A DNA stretch of 21,826 nucleotides from an uncultured bacterium (GTDB lineage: Bacteria; Pseudomonadota; Alphaproteobacteria; SP197): NCBI GenBank assembly GCA_938014945.1, contig CALLQH010000127.1, forward strand, positions 1 to 21,826, given 5' to 3'. Under the pieces are notes generated by a model. It had not been told where the DNA came from. It worked only from the letters and a program-made list of their open reading frames with translations, and did no database searches. Both the position numbers and the translations under genes were made by a program. This document shows positions 14,586 through 21,826 of this stretch, piece after piece (position 1 is the stretch's first letter; every line of letters begins with the position of its first letter).

Positions 14586-17033
14586 CAGGCGCAGGGCATT
14601 GCCGATGACGCAGACCGAACTCACCGCCATCGCGGCACCCGCAATCATCGGCGAGAGCAGGACGCCGAAGAAGGGATAAAGCACGCCGGCGGCAATCGGC
14701 ACGCCCGCCGCGTTGTAGATGAAGGCGAAGAACAGGTTCTGGCGGATGTTCTTCATCACCTTGCGCGAGAGGTGGCGTGCCGTGGCGATCTTCATCAGGT
14801 CGCCCGCCATCAGGGTGATGCCGGCGCTTTCCACCGCGACATCGGCGCCCGTGGCCATGGCGATGCCGACATCGGCCACGGCAAGCGCAGGGGCGTCGTT
14901 GATGCCGTCGCCCGCCATGGCGACGCGTCGGCCTTCCTTCTGCAGCCGCTTGACGACATCGCTCTTGCCCTCGGGCAGGACGTCGGCGACGACCTCGTCG
15001 ATGCCGAGGCGGCGTGCCACGGCCTGGGCCGTCGTCGCGTTGTCGCCGGTCAGCATGACGATGCGCAGGCCGTCGCGGTGCAGGGTGTCGACCGCGGCCT
15101 TCGTCGTTTCCTTGATCGGATCGGAGACGGCAACGAGCCCGGCCGCCGCACCATCGGCCACGACGAACATCACCGTCGCGCCCTCGCCCCGCATGGCCTC
15201 TGCCTTGTCGGAGAGGTCGCCGGGATCGATGCCGAGTTCGTCGAGCAGCGCCCGGTTGCCGAGCGCCACCCTGGTTCCCCCGACCGTGCCGGTGACGCCC
15301 TTGCCGGTGATCGCCCGGAAGTCGTTGCTTTCAGGCAGGGTCAGGCTCCGCTCGTGGGCGGCCGCGACGATGGCGTCGGCCAGCGGATGCTCGCTGCCGC
15401 TTTCGAGTGCTGCGGCCAGGGCGAGCAGGCGGTCCTCCTCCATGCCGTTCGTCACGACCTTGGAGAGCTTCGGCTTGCCCTGGGTCAGGGTGCCGGTCTT
15501 GTCGACCACCAGCACGTCGATGGTTTCAAGATGCTGGAGCGCCTCGGCGCTGCGGAAGAGGATGCCCGCGCGCGCGCCGCGTCCGGTGCCGACCATGATC
15601 GACATGGGCGTGGCCAGACCCAGCGCACAGGGACAGGCGATGATGAGCACCGAGACCGCCGCGATGAGGCCGCGGTCGAGTGCGGGTGCCGGACCCCAGA
15701 TCAGCCATGCGCCGAGCGCAACCAGCGCGACGGCGATGACCACAGGGACGAACCAGCCCGCGACCCGGTCGGCCAGACCCTGGATCGGTGCGCGGCTGCG
15801 CTGGGCCTCGCCGACCAGGGCGACGATGCGCGCAAGCACGGTATCGCTGCCGATGCGTCCGGCGCGCATGAGGAAGCTGCCGTTGCCGTTCACCGTGGCG
15901 CCGGTGACGGCATCGCCCTCGGCCTTTTCCACCGGCAGCGGTTCGCCGGTGATCATCGATTCGTCGATCGCGGTGGAACCCTGGGTCACGGTGCCGTCGA
16001 CCGGCACCTTCTCGCCGGGCCGGACGCGCAGGAGGTCGCCGACGGCAACCTGCTCCAGCGGCACGTCGGTCTCCTTGCCGTCGGCATCGATACGACGCGC
16101 GGTGGCCGGGGCAAGGTCGAGCAGCGCGCGGATGGCGCTGTTGGTCTGGGCGCGCGCGCGCAGTTCCAGCACCTGGCCCAGCAGGACCAGGGTGATGATG
16201 ACGCCGGCCGATTCGAAGTAGGCCGGCACCACGCCCATGTGGTGCATGTCGGCGGGGAAAAGACCCGGCGCCAGCACGGCGAGCAGACTGAAGAGGTAGG
16301 CCACGCCGGTGCCGATGGCGATCAGCGTGAACATGTTGAGGTTGCCGGTGACGACGGAGCGCCAGCCGCGCACGAAGAACGGTTGCGCCGCCCACAGCAT
16401 GATGGGGGTGACGAGCGCGAGTTCGATCCACTGGCGCAGCTTCGGCCCGATCCAGTCATTCACTGGGTTGCCGGGGATGTCGGCGCCCATGGCGAGCACC
16501 AGCAGCGGCACGGCGAGCACGGTCGAGACGATCAGACGCTGCCGCATGGAATCGTATTCGGGATTGCTCTCCTCCTGCGTCACCGTCTGGGGTTCCAGCG
16601 CCATGCCGCAGATCGGACAGTCGCCGGGTTTGTCCTGGCGGATTTCCGGGTGCATCGGGCAGGTGTAGATGGTGACGCGCTGGGGCGCGGCGTTGGCCGC
16701 CTCCAGCGCCATGCCGCACTTGGGGCAGGTGTCGGGCTTGTCGGAGGTCACGCCCTCGCACATCGGGCAGTAATAGGCCGCACCCGCCTTGGCCTTCTCC
16801 TGGCGCGCAGCCTCTTGCGCACGTCCGGAGAGATAACCCTCGGGATCGGCCATGAACTTCTCGCGGCAGCGCGCGCCGCAGAAGTAATGGGTGGCGCCCT
16901 CGTGCTCGAAGACGTTCTTGGCGCCCTCGATGGTGACGCTCATGCCGCAGACCGGGTCCTTGGCCTTGGCGGGCGCATGGCTGTGGTCGCCGTGGTGATG
17001 GCCGCAACCGGCGCCGTGGACGTGCTGGTTCAT
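14562..17033 (-). CDS. copA: Cu(I)-exporting P1B-type ATPase with YHS and heavy-metal-binding N-terminus
   Basis: An 823-aa inner-membrane ATPase that pumps Cu+ out of the cytoplasm. The N-terminus has a His-rich tail (4-19), a YHS-type domain (DPVCGM at 26-31, then FCGARC), and two heavy-metal-binding modules (YCPMC 88-92 with CPKCGM 103-108; CPMHPE 125-130 with CPICGM 139-144). No classical GMTCxxC domain is present. The pump core is intact: TGE 362-364, CPC 467-469, phosphorylated Asp511 in DKTGT, HP 549-550, GDGIND 708-713, YN 773-774 and MAVSS 802-806; the last two with CPC are the Cu+ (P1B-1) signature. Its ATG overlaps the cueR stop (ATGA). Silver is a possible second substrate. Confidence 0.94.
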   Translation of the reverse strand: MNQHVHGAGCGHHHGDHSHAPAKAKDPVCGMSVTIEGAKNVFEHEGATHYFCGARCREKFMADPEGYLSGRAQEAARQEKAKAGAAYYCPMCEGVTSDKPDTCPKCGMALEAANAAPQRVTIYTCPMHPEIRQDKPGDCPICGMALEPQTVTQEESNPEYDSMRQRLIVSTVLAVPLLVLAMGADIPGNPVNDWIGPKLRQWIELALVTPIMLWAAQPFFVRGWRSVVTGNLNMFTLIAIGTGVAYLFSLLAVLAPGLFPADMHHMGVVPAYFESAGVIITLVLLGQVLELRARAQTNSAIRALLDLAPATARRIDADGKETDVPLEQVAVGDLLRVRPGEKVPVDGTVTQGSTAIDESMITGEPLPVEKAEGDAVTGATVNGNGSFLMRAGRIGSDTVLARIVALVGEAQRSRAPIQGLADRVAGWFVPVVIAVALVALGAWLIWGPAPALDRGLIAAVSVLIIACPCALGLATPMSIMVGTGRGARAGILFRSAEALQHLETIDVLVVDKTGTLTQGKPKLSKVVTNGMEEDRLLALAAALESGSEHPLADAIVAAAHERSLTLPESNDFRAITGKGVTGTVGGTRVALGNRALLDELGIDPGDLSDKAEAMRGEGATVMFVVADGAAAGLVAVSDPIKETTKAAVDTLHRDGLRIVMLTGDNATTAQAVARRLGIDEVVADVLPEGKSDVVKRLQKEGRRVAMAGDGINDAPALAVADVGIAMATGADVAVESAGITLMAGDLMKIATARHLSRKVMKNIRQNLFFAFIYNAAGVPIAAGVLYPFFGVLLSPMIAGAAMAVSSVCVIGNALRLRTARLDD

Positions 17034-17428
17034 GACTTCTCTCCGTGAGCGAGGCCTTCGAGGATGGGGCAGTCAGGACGGTTGCCGCCGTGGCAGCTTC
17101 GCGCCAGGTGATCGAGGCTGGCGCGCAGGCCCTGAAGCTGGGCGATCTTGTCGTCGATGAGCGCGATGCGTTCTTGGGTCAGGCGCTTCACGTCGCCGGC
17201 GGCGCGGTCCTGGTCCTGCCACAGGGCCAGAAGCTGGCGGCATTCCTCGACCGTGAAACCCAGGCCGCGTGCACGCGCGACGAAACGCAGCAGATGCACG
17301 TCGCGCGTGCCGTAATCGCGGAAGCCGCTGTCGCGGCGCGCCGGCGGGGGCACCAGGCCGATGTCCTCGTAGTAGCGAATGGTCTTTGCCGGCAGCCCGG
17401 AGGCCTTTGCTGCCTGTCCGATATTCAT
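17030..17428 (-). CDS. cueR: MerR-family copper-responsive regulator (CueR type)
   Basis: A 132-aa cytoplasmic activator that senses Cu+ (also Ag+) and switches on the copper pump. The N-terminal winged helix-turn-helix reads MNIGQAAKASGLPAKTIRYYED. A long dimerisation helix (about 77-108) follows. The metal loop is C112-HGGNRPD-C120, the same Cys positions and seven-residue spacing as E. coli CueR. E. coli Ser77 aligns with Ala77; the absence of a third Cys fits a monovalent-metal sensor rather than a zinc or mercury one. AGGAG lies 9 nt before the ATG. It is the first gene of the operon with copA, so it should control its own expression. Confidence 0.93.
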   Translation of the reverse strand: MNIGQAAKASGLPAKTIRYYEDIGLVPPPARRDSGFRDYGTRDVHLLRFVARARGLGFTVEECRQLLALWQDQDRAAGDVKRLTQERIALIDDKIAQLQGLRASLDHLARSCHGGNRPDCPILEGLAHGEKS

Positions 17429-17464
17429 GGCGCTGCTCTCCTGTGAGCTTGCGAGTCGTGAGAC

Positions 17465-17495
17465 AGGATGAACCTTCCAGCAACGGGAAGGTCAA
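17465..17495 (-). promoter_or_regulatory. CueR operator and promoter of cueR-copA
   Basis: On the minus strand the -35 TTGACC (17495-17490) and -10 CATCCT (17470-17465) are 19 bp apart, the overlong spacer typical of MerR-family promoters, which the activator must untwist. Within it lies a perfect dyad, ACCTTCC-N7-GGAAGGT (17472-17492), closely matching the E. coli copA CueR box. The site is 37 nt upstream of the cueR start, on the divergent side of the VOC gene. Confidence 0.93.
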
Positions 17496-17545
17496 GCACC
17501 GTTCTGCGCCATGGCTTCGCCCGCTCGACAGCGCCACAATGGGCC

Positions 17546-17911
17546 ATGGCAGGCCTTGCTCTCGACCACCTCCAGATCGCCATTCCGGCCGGGGGCGAGG
17601 AACGGGCGCGAGCCTTTTACGGCGGCCTGCTGGGCCTTGCCGAAACCCCCAAGCCCGAGATCCTGCGTGGCCGCGGCGGCTTGTGGTTCGCGCTGGAAGG
17701 CGGCATCGGCCTTCATTTGGGCATCGATCCGGCGTTCCGGCCCGCGACCAAGGCCCACCCGGGTTTCCTGAGCGGTGATCTCGGCGCCCTGCTCGCGCGT
17801 CTCGAGTCGGCCGGCCATGACATCATGCGCGGCCGGGATCCCCAGGGCCGGGCGCGCGCCTATGTCGACGATCCCTTCGGCAATCGGCTGGAGCTGATCG
17901 GGCTGACTTGA
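17546..17911 (+). CDS. VOC-family (glyoxalase/bleomycin-resistance/dioxygenase fold) protein
   Basis: A 121-aa single VOC domain. It opens with LDHLQIAIP (His8), followed by ARAFYGGLLGL, and ends with the family's DDPFGNRLELIG (Glu116). His8, His57 (GLHLGI) and Glu116 are likely metal ligands. VOC proteins include glyoxalases, dioxygenases and drug-binding proteins; the reaction here cannot be chosen from sequence alone. The ATG at 17546 begins the conserved domain; the frame is open from 17468 but that part runs through the CueR operator. The gene diverges from cueR. Whether copper affects it is unknown. Confidence 0.85.
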   Translation: MAGLALDHLQIAIPAGGEERARAFYGGLLGLAETPKPEILRGRGGLWFALEGGIGLHLGIDPAFRPATKAHPGFLSGDLGALLARLESAGHDIMRGRDPQGRARAYVDDPFGNRLELIGLT

Positions 17912-17966
17912 CCCGGAGGGCGGGGCGCTGCATGGACGGGGGTCACCCTTGCAGACAGGAGCCGCC

Positions 17967-18692
17967 ATGTTCGATGCCGCCAACGACCTCGTGACCGATG
18001 CCGAGGACCTCGGGGTCTCCGACGAGGCGAGCGTTCTCGCTTCGGTGCTTTCGCTCGACGGCCTGCGGGTGATCGACGTCGGCTGCGGCGGCGGTCGTGT
18101 CGCGCGCCAGCTTGTCGCCCGTGGCGCGACGGTGCTGGGCGTCGAGCCCGATCCCATCCAGGCCGCCCGCAACCGTGAGGCCGAACCTGTGCCGGGCCTC
18201 ACCTTCGCCGAAGCGCCGGGTCAGGCGCTGCCCGTGGACGATGCCAGCGCCGACCTGGTGGTCTTCAGTTTCTCGCTGCATCACGTTCCTGCCGAGCTCA
18301 TGGCCGCGGCGCTGACCGAGGCGCGCCGCGTGCTGAAACCCGACGGCACCCTCTGTGTCTTCGAGCCGATGCTGTCGGGTTCGCTGGAGGCGGTCTACCG
18401 GCCCTTCCACGACGAACGTCCGGTGCGGCGGCTGGCCTACGAGGCGATCGCCGCCCATGCCGCGCCCTATTTCAGGAAGGCGCGTGAACTGATGTGGTCG
18501 GAGGAAACCCGCTACGACGACTTCGAGAGCTTCCTTGCCGACCATGTTTCGGCGACCTACACGAACTTCAGCCGCGAGCGCATCGACACGCCGGTCGTGC
18601 GCGAGCGTTTCGAGGCCGGCCGGCGGGACGACGGCTTCGTCTTCACCTCCTACGGCCGGGCGAACATCTATCAGGGGCCGAAGACGGCCTGA
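17967..18692 (+). CDS. Class I SAM-dependent methyltransferase
   Basis: A 241-aa cytoplasmic methyltransferase of the Methyltransf_11 type. Motif I VIDVGCGGG is at 35-43, the acidic SAM-ribose residue is in GVEPD (58-62), and FSFSLHHVP (100-108) and LKPDGTLCVFEP (123-134) are motifs IV-VI of the Rossmann fold. A C-terminal extension (about 140-241) with YDDFESFLAD presumably binds the acceptor. AGGAG 6 nt before the ATG at 17967 selects this start over an in-frame TTG at 17949. It follows the VOC gene by 55 nt in the same direction and may be co-transcribed. Substrate unknown. Confidence 0.88.
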   Translation: MFDAANDLVTDAEDLGVSDEASVLASVLSLDGLRVIDVGCGGGRVARQLVARGATVLGVEPDPIQAARNREAEPVPGLTFAEAPGQALPVDDASADLVVFSFSLHHVPAELMAAALTEARRVLKPDGTLCVFEPMLSGSLEAVYRPFHDERPVRRLAYEAIAAHAAPYFRKARELMWSEETRYDDFESFLADHVSATYTNFSRERIDTPVVRERFEAGRRDDGFVFTSYGRANIYQGPKTA

Positions 18693-18710
18693 GGGAAAGG
18701 GGCGCCTGCC

Positions 18711-19037
18711 CTACTCGATGACGTCGGCCGCCGGGCAGTCCTGCCCGCCTTCGGCGCGACAGTCGAAGCTCTGGCGCATTGCGTCCTGCTCCTGGCGCAG
18801 TTCGGCAATCTTCTCCTCCAGGCAGGCGGCGTAGTCATCGACCTGGCTGGCGAAGGCCTCGACATCCTGGCGGCAGCGTTCGGTCGTGCCCTCGTCGCTG
18901 AAGGTGCTGTCGGACTGGACGCAGAAGGGTGCGATGGGGGCGCTGCACAGGGTCTGTGCGCCCGCCCCGGTAGGCGCGCCGCTGACAAGAAACAGCGCTG
19001 CCGCGGCACAGGCCGCGAGTCGTTGGATGCCGGTCAT
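18711..19037 (-). CDS. Small secreted six-cysteine protein, function unknown
   Basis: A 108-aa predicted exported protein I do not recognise. A signal peptide of about 27 residues (ACAAAALFLVSG core, cleavage after AGA) leaves an 81-residue mature protein. That part has six Cys, enough for three disulfides, and a charged helical stretch between the fourth and fifth (LEEKIAELRQEQDAMRQSF) that looks like a short coiled coil. AGAGG about 10 nt upstream supports the ATG at 19037. It faces the methyltransferase gene (18-nt gap) and lies downstream of parB on the same strand. It probably acts in the periplasm. Confidence 0.7.
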   Translation of the reverse strand: MTGIQRLAACAAAALFLVSGAPTGAGAQTLCSAPIAPFCVQSDSTFSDEGTTERCRQDVEAFASQVDDYAACLEEKIAELRQEQDAMRQSFDCRAEGGQDCPAADVIE

Positions 19038-19074
19038 GGATTTTCGGCCTCTCTGCGTCGTCGGAATCGAAGGC

Positions 19075-19094
19075 GGCAGGGTGGCATCCCTGCC
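19075..19094 (-). terminator. Hairpin downstream of parB, possible terminator
   Basis: A perfect 7-bp stem, GGCAGGG and CCCTGCC, with a 6-nt loop lies 36 nt past the parB stop, before the small secreted gene. On the minus strand only a broken T-rich stretch (GCCTTCGATTCC) follows, so termination strength is doubtful. Confidence 0.35.
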
Positions 19095-19129
19095 CGGATG
19101 GCGTCCAACCGCGCGGCAGCGAGAGCGGA

Positions 19130-20023
19130 TCAGCTCTGCACGAGACGCGGGCGGGTGGGCGCTTCCAGCTTTGCGATAACGTCGTCGAGCTGGTCGAGGT
19201 TGCTGTAGGCCAGCACCAGTTCGCCGCGTTCGCCCCGCGCCTTGATGGTCACCTTCAGGCCGGTGCGTTCGGCAAGCCGGCGCTCCAGATCGCGGATGTC
19301 GGCATCGGGCGTCTCGGCGGCCTCGGCCTGCTTCCTGTTGCCGCGCCCTCCCCGGCCCTTCGCGCCGGGACCGGCCGCGACCAGCTTTTCGGTCTCGCGC
19401 ACCGAAAGGCCCTTGGCGACGATCTGCTGGGCAAGAGCGGGCGCATCGGCCGCACCGAGCAGGGCGCGCGCATGGCCGGCGGTCAGGCTGCCCTTTTCCA
19501 GCAGCGTCTTCACGCCGCCGGGAAGCTCCAGGAGGCGCACCGTGTTGGCGACGTGGGCGCGGCTGCGTCCCACGGCATTGGCGATCTGCACCTGGTTGAG
19601 GCCGAACTCCTCGGCGAGCTTCTGGTAGGCCGCGGCCTCCTCCAGCGCGCCGAGGTCGCTCCTCTGCAGGTTCTCGATCAGCGCGATCTCCAGGACCTGA
19701 CGGTCGTCGAGCTCGCGCACCAGGACGGGCACCTCGTGGAGCTTGGCCTTCTGCGCGGCGCGCCAGCGGCGTTCGCCCGCGATGATCTCCAGCGCCGGCT
19801 CCTCGCCCGGGATCGGGCGGGCGACCAGCGGCTGCACCAGACCGTGCTGGCGGATCGAATCGGCCAGGCTGTCGATCTCGGCCTCGTTGAACACCGTGCG
19901 CGGCTGCAGGCGGCCGGGGCGCAGGTCGCCCACGGGCACCTTGCGCAGGCCGTCGCGCGGACGCGCCGGGGTTTCACCGATCAGGGACGACAGGCCACGG
20001 CCCAGACCTCGGGTCTCGTTCAT
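19130..20023 (-). CDS. parB: Chromosome-partitioning protein ParB (parS-binding CTPase)
   Basis: A 297-aa protein that loads at parS, spreads as a CTP-dependent sliding clamp and drives origin segregation with ParA. The N-terminal LGRGLSSLIG (7-16) is the ParA-stimulating peptide. The CTP-binding region includes GLVQPLVARP (61-70) and GERRWRA (83-89). IENLQRSDLGALEEA (116-130) precedes a helix-turn-helix around 138-160 (QVQIANAVGRSRAHVANTVRLL). A C-terminal dimerisation domain (about 242-290) follows a basic Gly-rich linker. The ATG overlaps the parA stop (TGATG). Its binding site is present inside the neighbouring rsmG gene. Confidence 0.97.
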   Translation of the reverse strand: MNETRGLGRGLSSLIGETPARPRDGLRKVPVGDLRPGRLQPRTVFNEAEIDSLADSIRQHGLVQPLVARPIPGEEPALEIIAGERRWRAAQKAKLHEVPVLVRELDDRQVLEIALIENLQRSDLGALEEAAAYQKLAEEFGLNQVQIANAVGRSRAHVANTVRLLELPGGVKTLLEKGSLTAGHARALLGAADAPALAQQIVAKGLSVRETEKLVAAGPGAKGRGGRGNRKQAEAAETPDADIRDLERRLAERTGLKVTIKARGERGELVLAYSNLDQLDDVIAKLEAPTRPRLVQS

Positions 20024-20898
20024 CAGGCGGCTCCCTGCATCGGCGCCGGGCGGGCGGCGGCGGCTTCGCGCCGCAGCATCTCGCCGGCAAGGTGGACATA
20101 GGCCTGGGCGCCCGCGCTCTGGAAGGCGTGCAGCATCACCGGCTTGCCGTAGGAGGGCGCCTCGGAGACGCGCACGTTGCGCGGGATCATGGTGCGATAG
20201 ACCTTCTCGCCCATGACCTTGCGGACGTCGGCGACGACCTCGCGCGAGAGCCGGTTGCGCCCGTCGTACATGGTGAGGACGATGCCGGAGACCTTCAGAT
20301 CGGGATTGTAGGCCTCGCGCACCCGCTCGATGGTCGAAAGCAGCAGCGAGAGGCCCTCCAGGGCGAAGAATTCGCACTGCAGCGGCACCAGCACCTCGTC
20401 GGCCGCGACCAGGGCGTTGAGCGTCAGCATGCCGAGTGCCGGCGGGCAGTCGATCAGCACCAGATCGAAATCGCCCGCGATGTCGCCAAGGGCGCGCTTG
20501 AGCTTTTCCTGACGGCCCGAGGTGGAAATCAGCTCGATCTCGGCACCGGCGAGGTCGACCGTGGCGGGAATCAGGAAGAGGCCGGGCACCATGGTCGGCA
20601 TCGGCGTCACCGTCGTGTCGCCGGCCAGCAGATCGTAGCTTGTCTGACGCCTGTCCGACGGCGGTATACCGAATCCGGTGCTCGCGTTGCCCTGGGAATC
20701 GATGTCGACGACGAGCACCTTGCGTCCGACCGCGGCGAGCGCGGTGGCCAGATTGATCGTCGTCGTGGTCTTGCCGACGCCGCCCTTCTGGTTGGCGATG
20801 GCGATGATCCGGCTGGACTTGTCATACCCAAGGTGTTGGGTCGACTTACCGGCATCATACAAGCCGGCACCAGATGTCGTGTCAGAGCCTTGGGTCAT
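20023..20898 (-). CDS. parA: Chromosome-partitioning ATPase ParA
   Basis: A 291-aa ATPase that binds the nucleoid and segregates ParB-parS complexes. The deviant Walker A KGGVGKTT is at 38-45, VLVVDIDSQGN (61-71) is the A' motif and LVLIDCPPALG the Walker B region. A 29-residue N-terminal extension precedes RIIAIANQKGG; it is unusually long for the chromosomal family, so a downstream alternative start is possible, although no better ribosome site is apparent. With the ATG at 20898 the gene overlaps the rsmG 3' end by 17 nt. Confidence 0.95.
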   Translation of the reverse strand: MTQGSDTTSGAGLYDAGKSTQHLGYDKSSRIIAIANQKGGVGKTTTTINLATALAAVGRKVLVVDIDSQGNASTGFGIPPSDRRQTSYDLLAGDTTVTPMPTMVPGLFLIPATVDLAGAEIELISTSGRQEKLKRALGDIAGDFDLVLIDCPPALGMLTLNALVAADEVLVPLQCEFFALEGLSLLLSTIERVREAYNPDLKVSGIVLTMYDGRNRLSREVVADVRKVMGEKVYRTMIPRNVRVSEAPSYGKPVMLHAFQSAGAQAYVHLAGEMLRREAAAARPAPMQGAA

Positions 20899-21517
20899 GG
20901 TACAACCTGTCGATCACGAGGATGGACCCGCGAGGGTCTGTCATACTTGTGTGACGACTGTACCACAGGTGCCAGTGGCGTGCTACGGCTTTCAGTTCGT
21001 CGTCCAGCGAACTGCCCTTGGGCAGGATGGCGACGCTGCCTTCGGCCAGAAACGGCGCCACCATCGGCACCAGACGCTCGAGCGGCGCGAGCGCCCGCGC
21101 GGTCACGACGTCGGCGTGTCCTACAGGCAGGTCCTCGGCGCGGCAGGCATGTATGACGGCGTCCGACCCGCTGACATGGGCCGCGGCACGCAGGAAGGCG
21201 GCCTTCTTCTGGTCGCTTTCCACCAGTTCGACCCCCTGCACGCCCATGATCGAAAGGACGAGACCGGGGAAGCCCGCGCCGCTGCCCAGATCGACCAGAC
21301 GGCGGCAGGTGCGCGGGATAAAACGCAGCAGCTGCGCCGAATCCTGGATATGGCGGCGCCAGAGATCGTCCAGGGTGCTGCGCCCCACAAGATTCATGCG
21401 CCCCTGCCATTCCACAAGGCAGGCGGCATAGGCCTCCAGCCGCTCGCGTGTTTCACGTGAAACACCCGCAGCCTCGGCAAAACTCTCTGCCGTCAGGACG
21501 GCGGGCGATTCGGTCAT
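20882..21517 (-). CDS. rsmG: 16S rRNA (guanine-527-N7)-methyltransferase
   Basis: A 211-aa SAM-dependent enzyme (GidB) that makes m7G527 in 16S rRNA; loss is known to give low-level streptomycin resistance. The SAM motif is VDLGSGAGFPGLVL, preceded by LWRRHIQDSAQLL and followed by VTARALAPL, all family landmarks. The ATG at 21517 overlaps the mnmG stop (ATGA). Codons for VSRET near residue 18 contain a perfect parS site and use GTT, TCA, CGT, GAA and ACA, atypical for this GC-rich gene. Confidence 0.96.
   Translation of the reverse strand: MTESPAVLTAESFAEAAGVSRETRERLEAYAACLVEWQGRMNLVGRSTLDDLWRRHIQDSAQLLRFIPRTCRRLVDLGSGAGFPGLVLSIMGVQGVELVESDQKKAAFLRAAAHVSGSDAVIHACRAEDLPVGHADVVTARALAPLERLVPMVAPFLAEGSVAILPKGSSLDDELKAVARHWHLWYSRHTSMTDPRGSILVIDRLYHDPRL
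21449..21464. promoter_or_regulatory. parS: parS centromere site (ParB-binding)
   Basis: TGTTTCACGTGAAACA is a perfect 16-bp palindrome identical to the widely conserved bacterial parS consensus. It lies inside rsmG, about 1.4 kb upstream of parB. I saw no second full copy in the window. It marks the likely origin-proximal region. Confidence 0.96.
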
Positions 21518-21826
21518 GCGGCACGCTTTCGAACATGGGCCAGCAACGCCTGCAGCGCGGCGGGCGTGACACCGGGGATGCGGGCGGCCTGCCCCAGGGT
21601 CGCCGGCCGGTGGCGGGCGAGCTTTTCCTTCATCTCGGCCGACAGGCCGCCGATGGCGGCGTAGTCCACCGAATCGGGCAGCACCAGCGCCTCGTCGCGG
21701 CGGAAGGCGGCGACATCGGCCTCCATGCGGTCCATGTACCCGGCATAACGCCCGGCGATTTCCACCTGCTCCCGCGCGTGGGCAGGCAGGCCCGCCCACT
21801 CCGGCCAGATGGCGCCGATACGGGTA
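21514..21826 (-). CDS. mnmG: tRNA uridine-5-carboxymethylaminomethyl modification enzyme MnmG (partial, N-terminus off the right edge)
   Basis: The C-terminal ~103 residues of MnmG (GidA), the FAD enzyme that with MnmE modifies the wobble uridine U34 of several tRNAs. The visible part contains EIAGRYAGYMDRMEADVAAF, then the acidic LVLPDSVDYAAIGGLS segment, and the conserved tail ATLGQAARIPGVTPAALQAL. This is the tRNA- and MnmE-contacting domain; the FAD-binding part is outside the window. Its stop overlaps the rsmG start. The mnmG-rsmG-parAB order is classic. Confidence 0.95.
   Translation of the reverse strand, partial: TRIGAIWPEWAGLPAHAREQVEIAGRYAGYMDRMEADVAAFRRDEALVLPDSVDYAAIGGLSAEMKEKLARHRPATLGQAARIPGVTPAALQALLAHVRKRAA

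Noticed and set aside
17030..17428. Mercury (MerR) or zinc (ZntR) regulator instead of CueR
   Set aside because: Only the C112/C120 pair with the CueR spacing is present, no third Cys at the MerR/ZntR position, and it is coupled to a Cu(I) pump and a CueR-like box.

Overview
The window is GC-rich chromosomal DNA from an alphaproteobacterium, most likely a Rhodospirillales-type lineage. Three things point there: the block mnmG-rsmG-parA-parB facing DUF3576-leuS-lptE-holA, the porin type (MKKVLLGTTAL... signal peptide, terminal Phe), and a consensus parS site inside rsmG. That block, with parS, usually lies near the replication origin. No phage, insertion sequence, CRISPR array, tRNA or rRNA was seen.

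Bases 1-7979 (minus strand) hold the most unusual feature: ten consecutive paralogous PAPS-dependent sulfotransferase genes, nine complete (278-286 aa) and one cut by the window edge. They are packed head to tail with start/stop overlaps or 2-9 nt gaps, and one 41-nt gap. I number them ST1-ST10 in transcription order, from 7979 down to 1. They fall into two sequence classes. The B class (ST1-5, ST8, probably ST10) keeps an R-x-G loop like the RKG loop that binds PAPS in cytosolic sulfotransferases. The A class (ST6, ST7, ST9) has G-G-G or G-R-G there. Nothing else in the window makes PAPS or glycans, so the acceptor cannot be read from context.

A strong intrinsic terminator (8090-8122) separates the array from an upstream, same-strand outer-membrane porin gene (8146-9351). 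A 399-nt divergent spacer follows. Then a plus-strand housekeeping cluster runs: DUF3576-like lipoprotein, leuS, lptE, holA. It ends 3 nt from the convergent stop of a copper-export ATPase gene, and a perfect 12-bp inverted repeat spans that junction.

From 14562 to about 19040 lies an accessory block between holA and parB. It contains a CueR-type regulator and a copA-type Cu(I) ATPase in one overlapping operon, with a textbook CueR operator and 19-bp promoter spacer. It also holds a VOC-family protein, a SAM methyltransferase and a small secreted six-cysteine protein. From 19130 to the right edge the minus strand carries mnmG (partial)-rsmG-parA-parB, all overlapping: tRNA wobble-uridine modification, 16S rRNA methylation and chromosome segregation.
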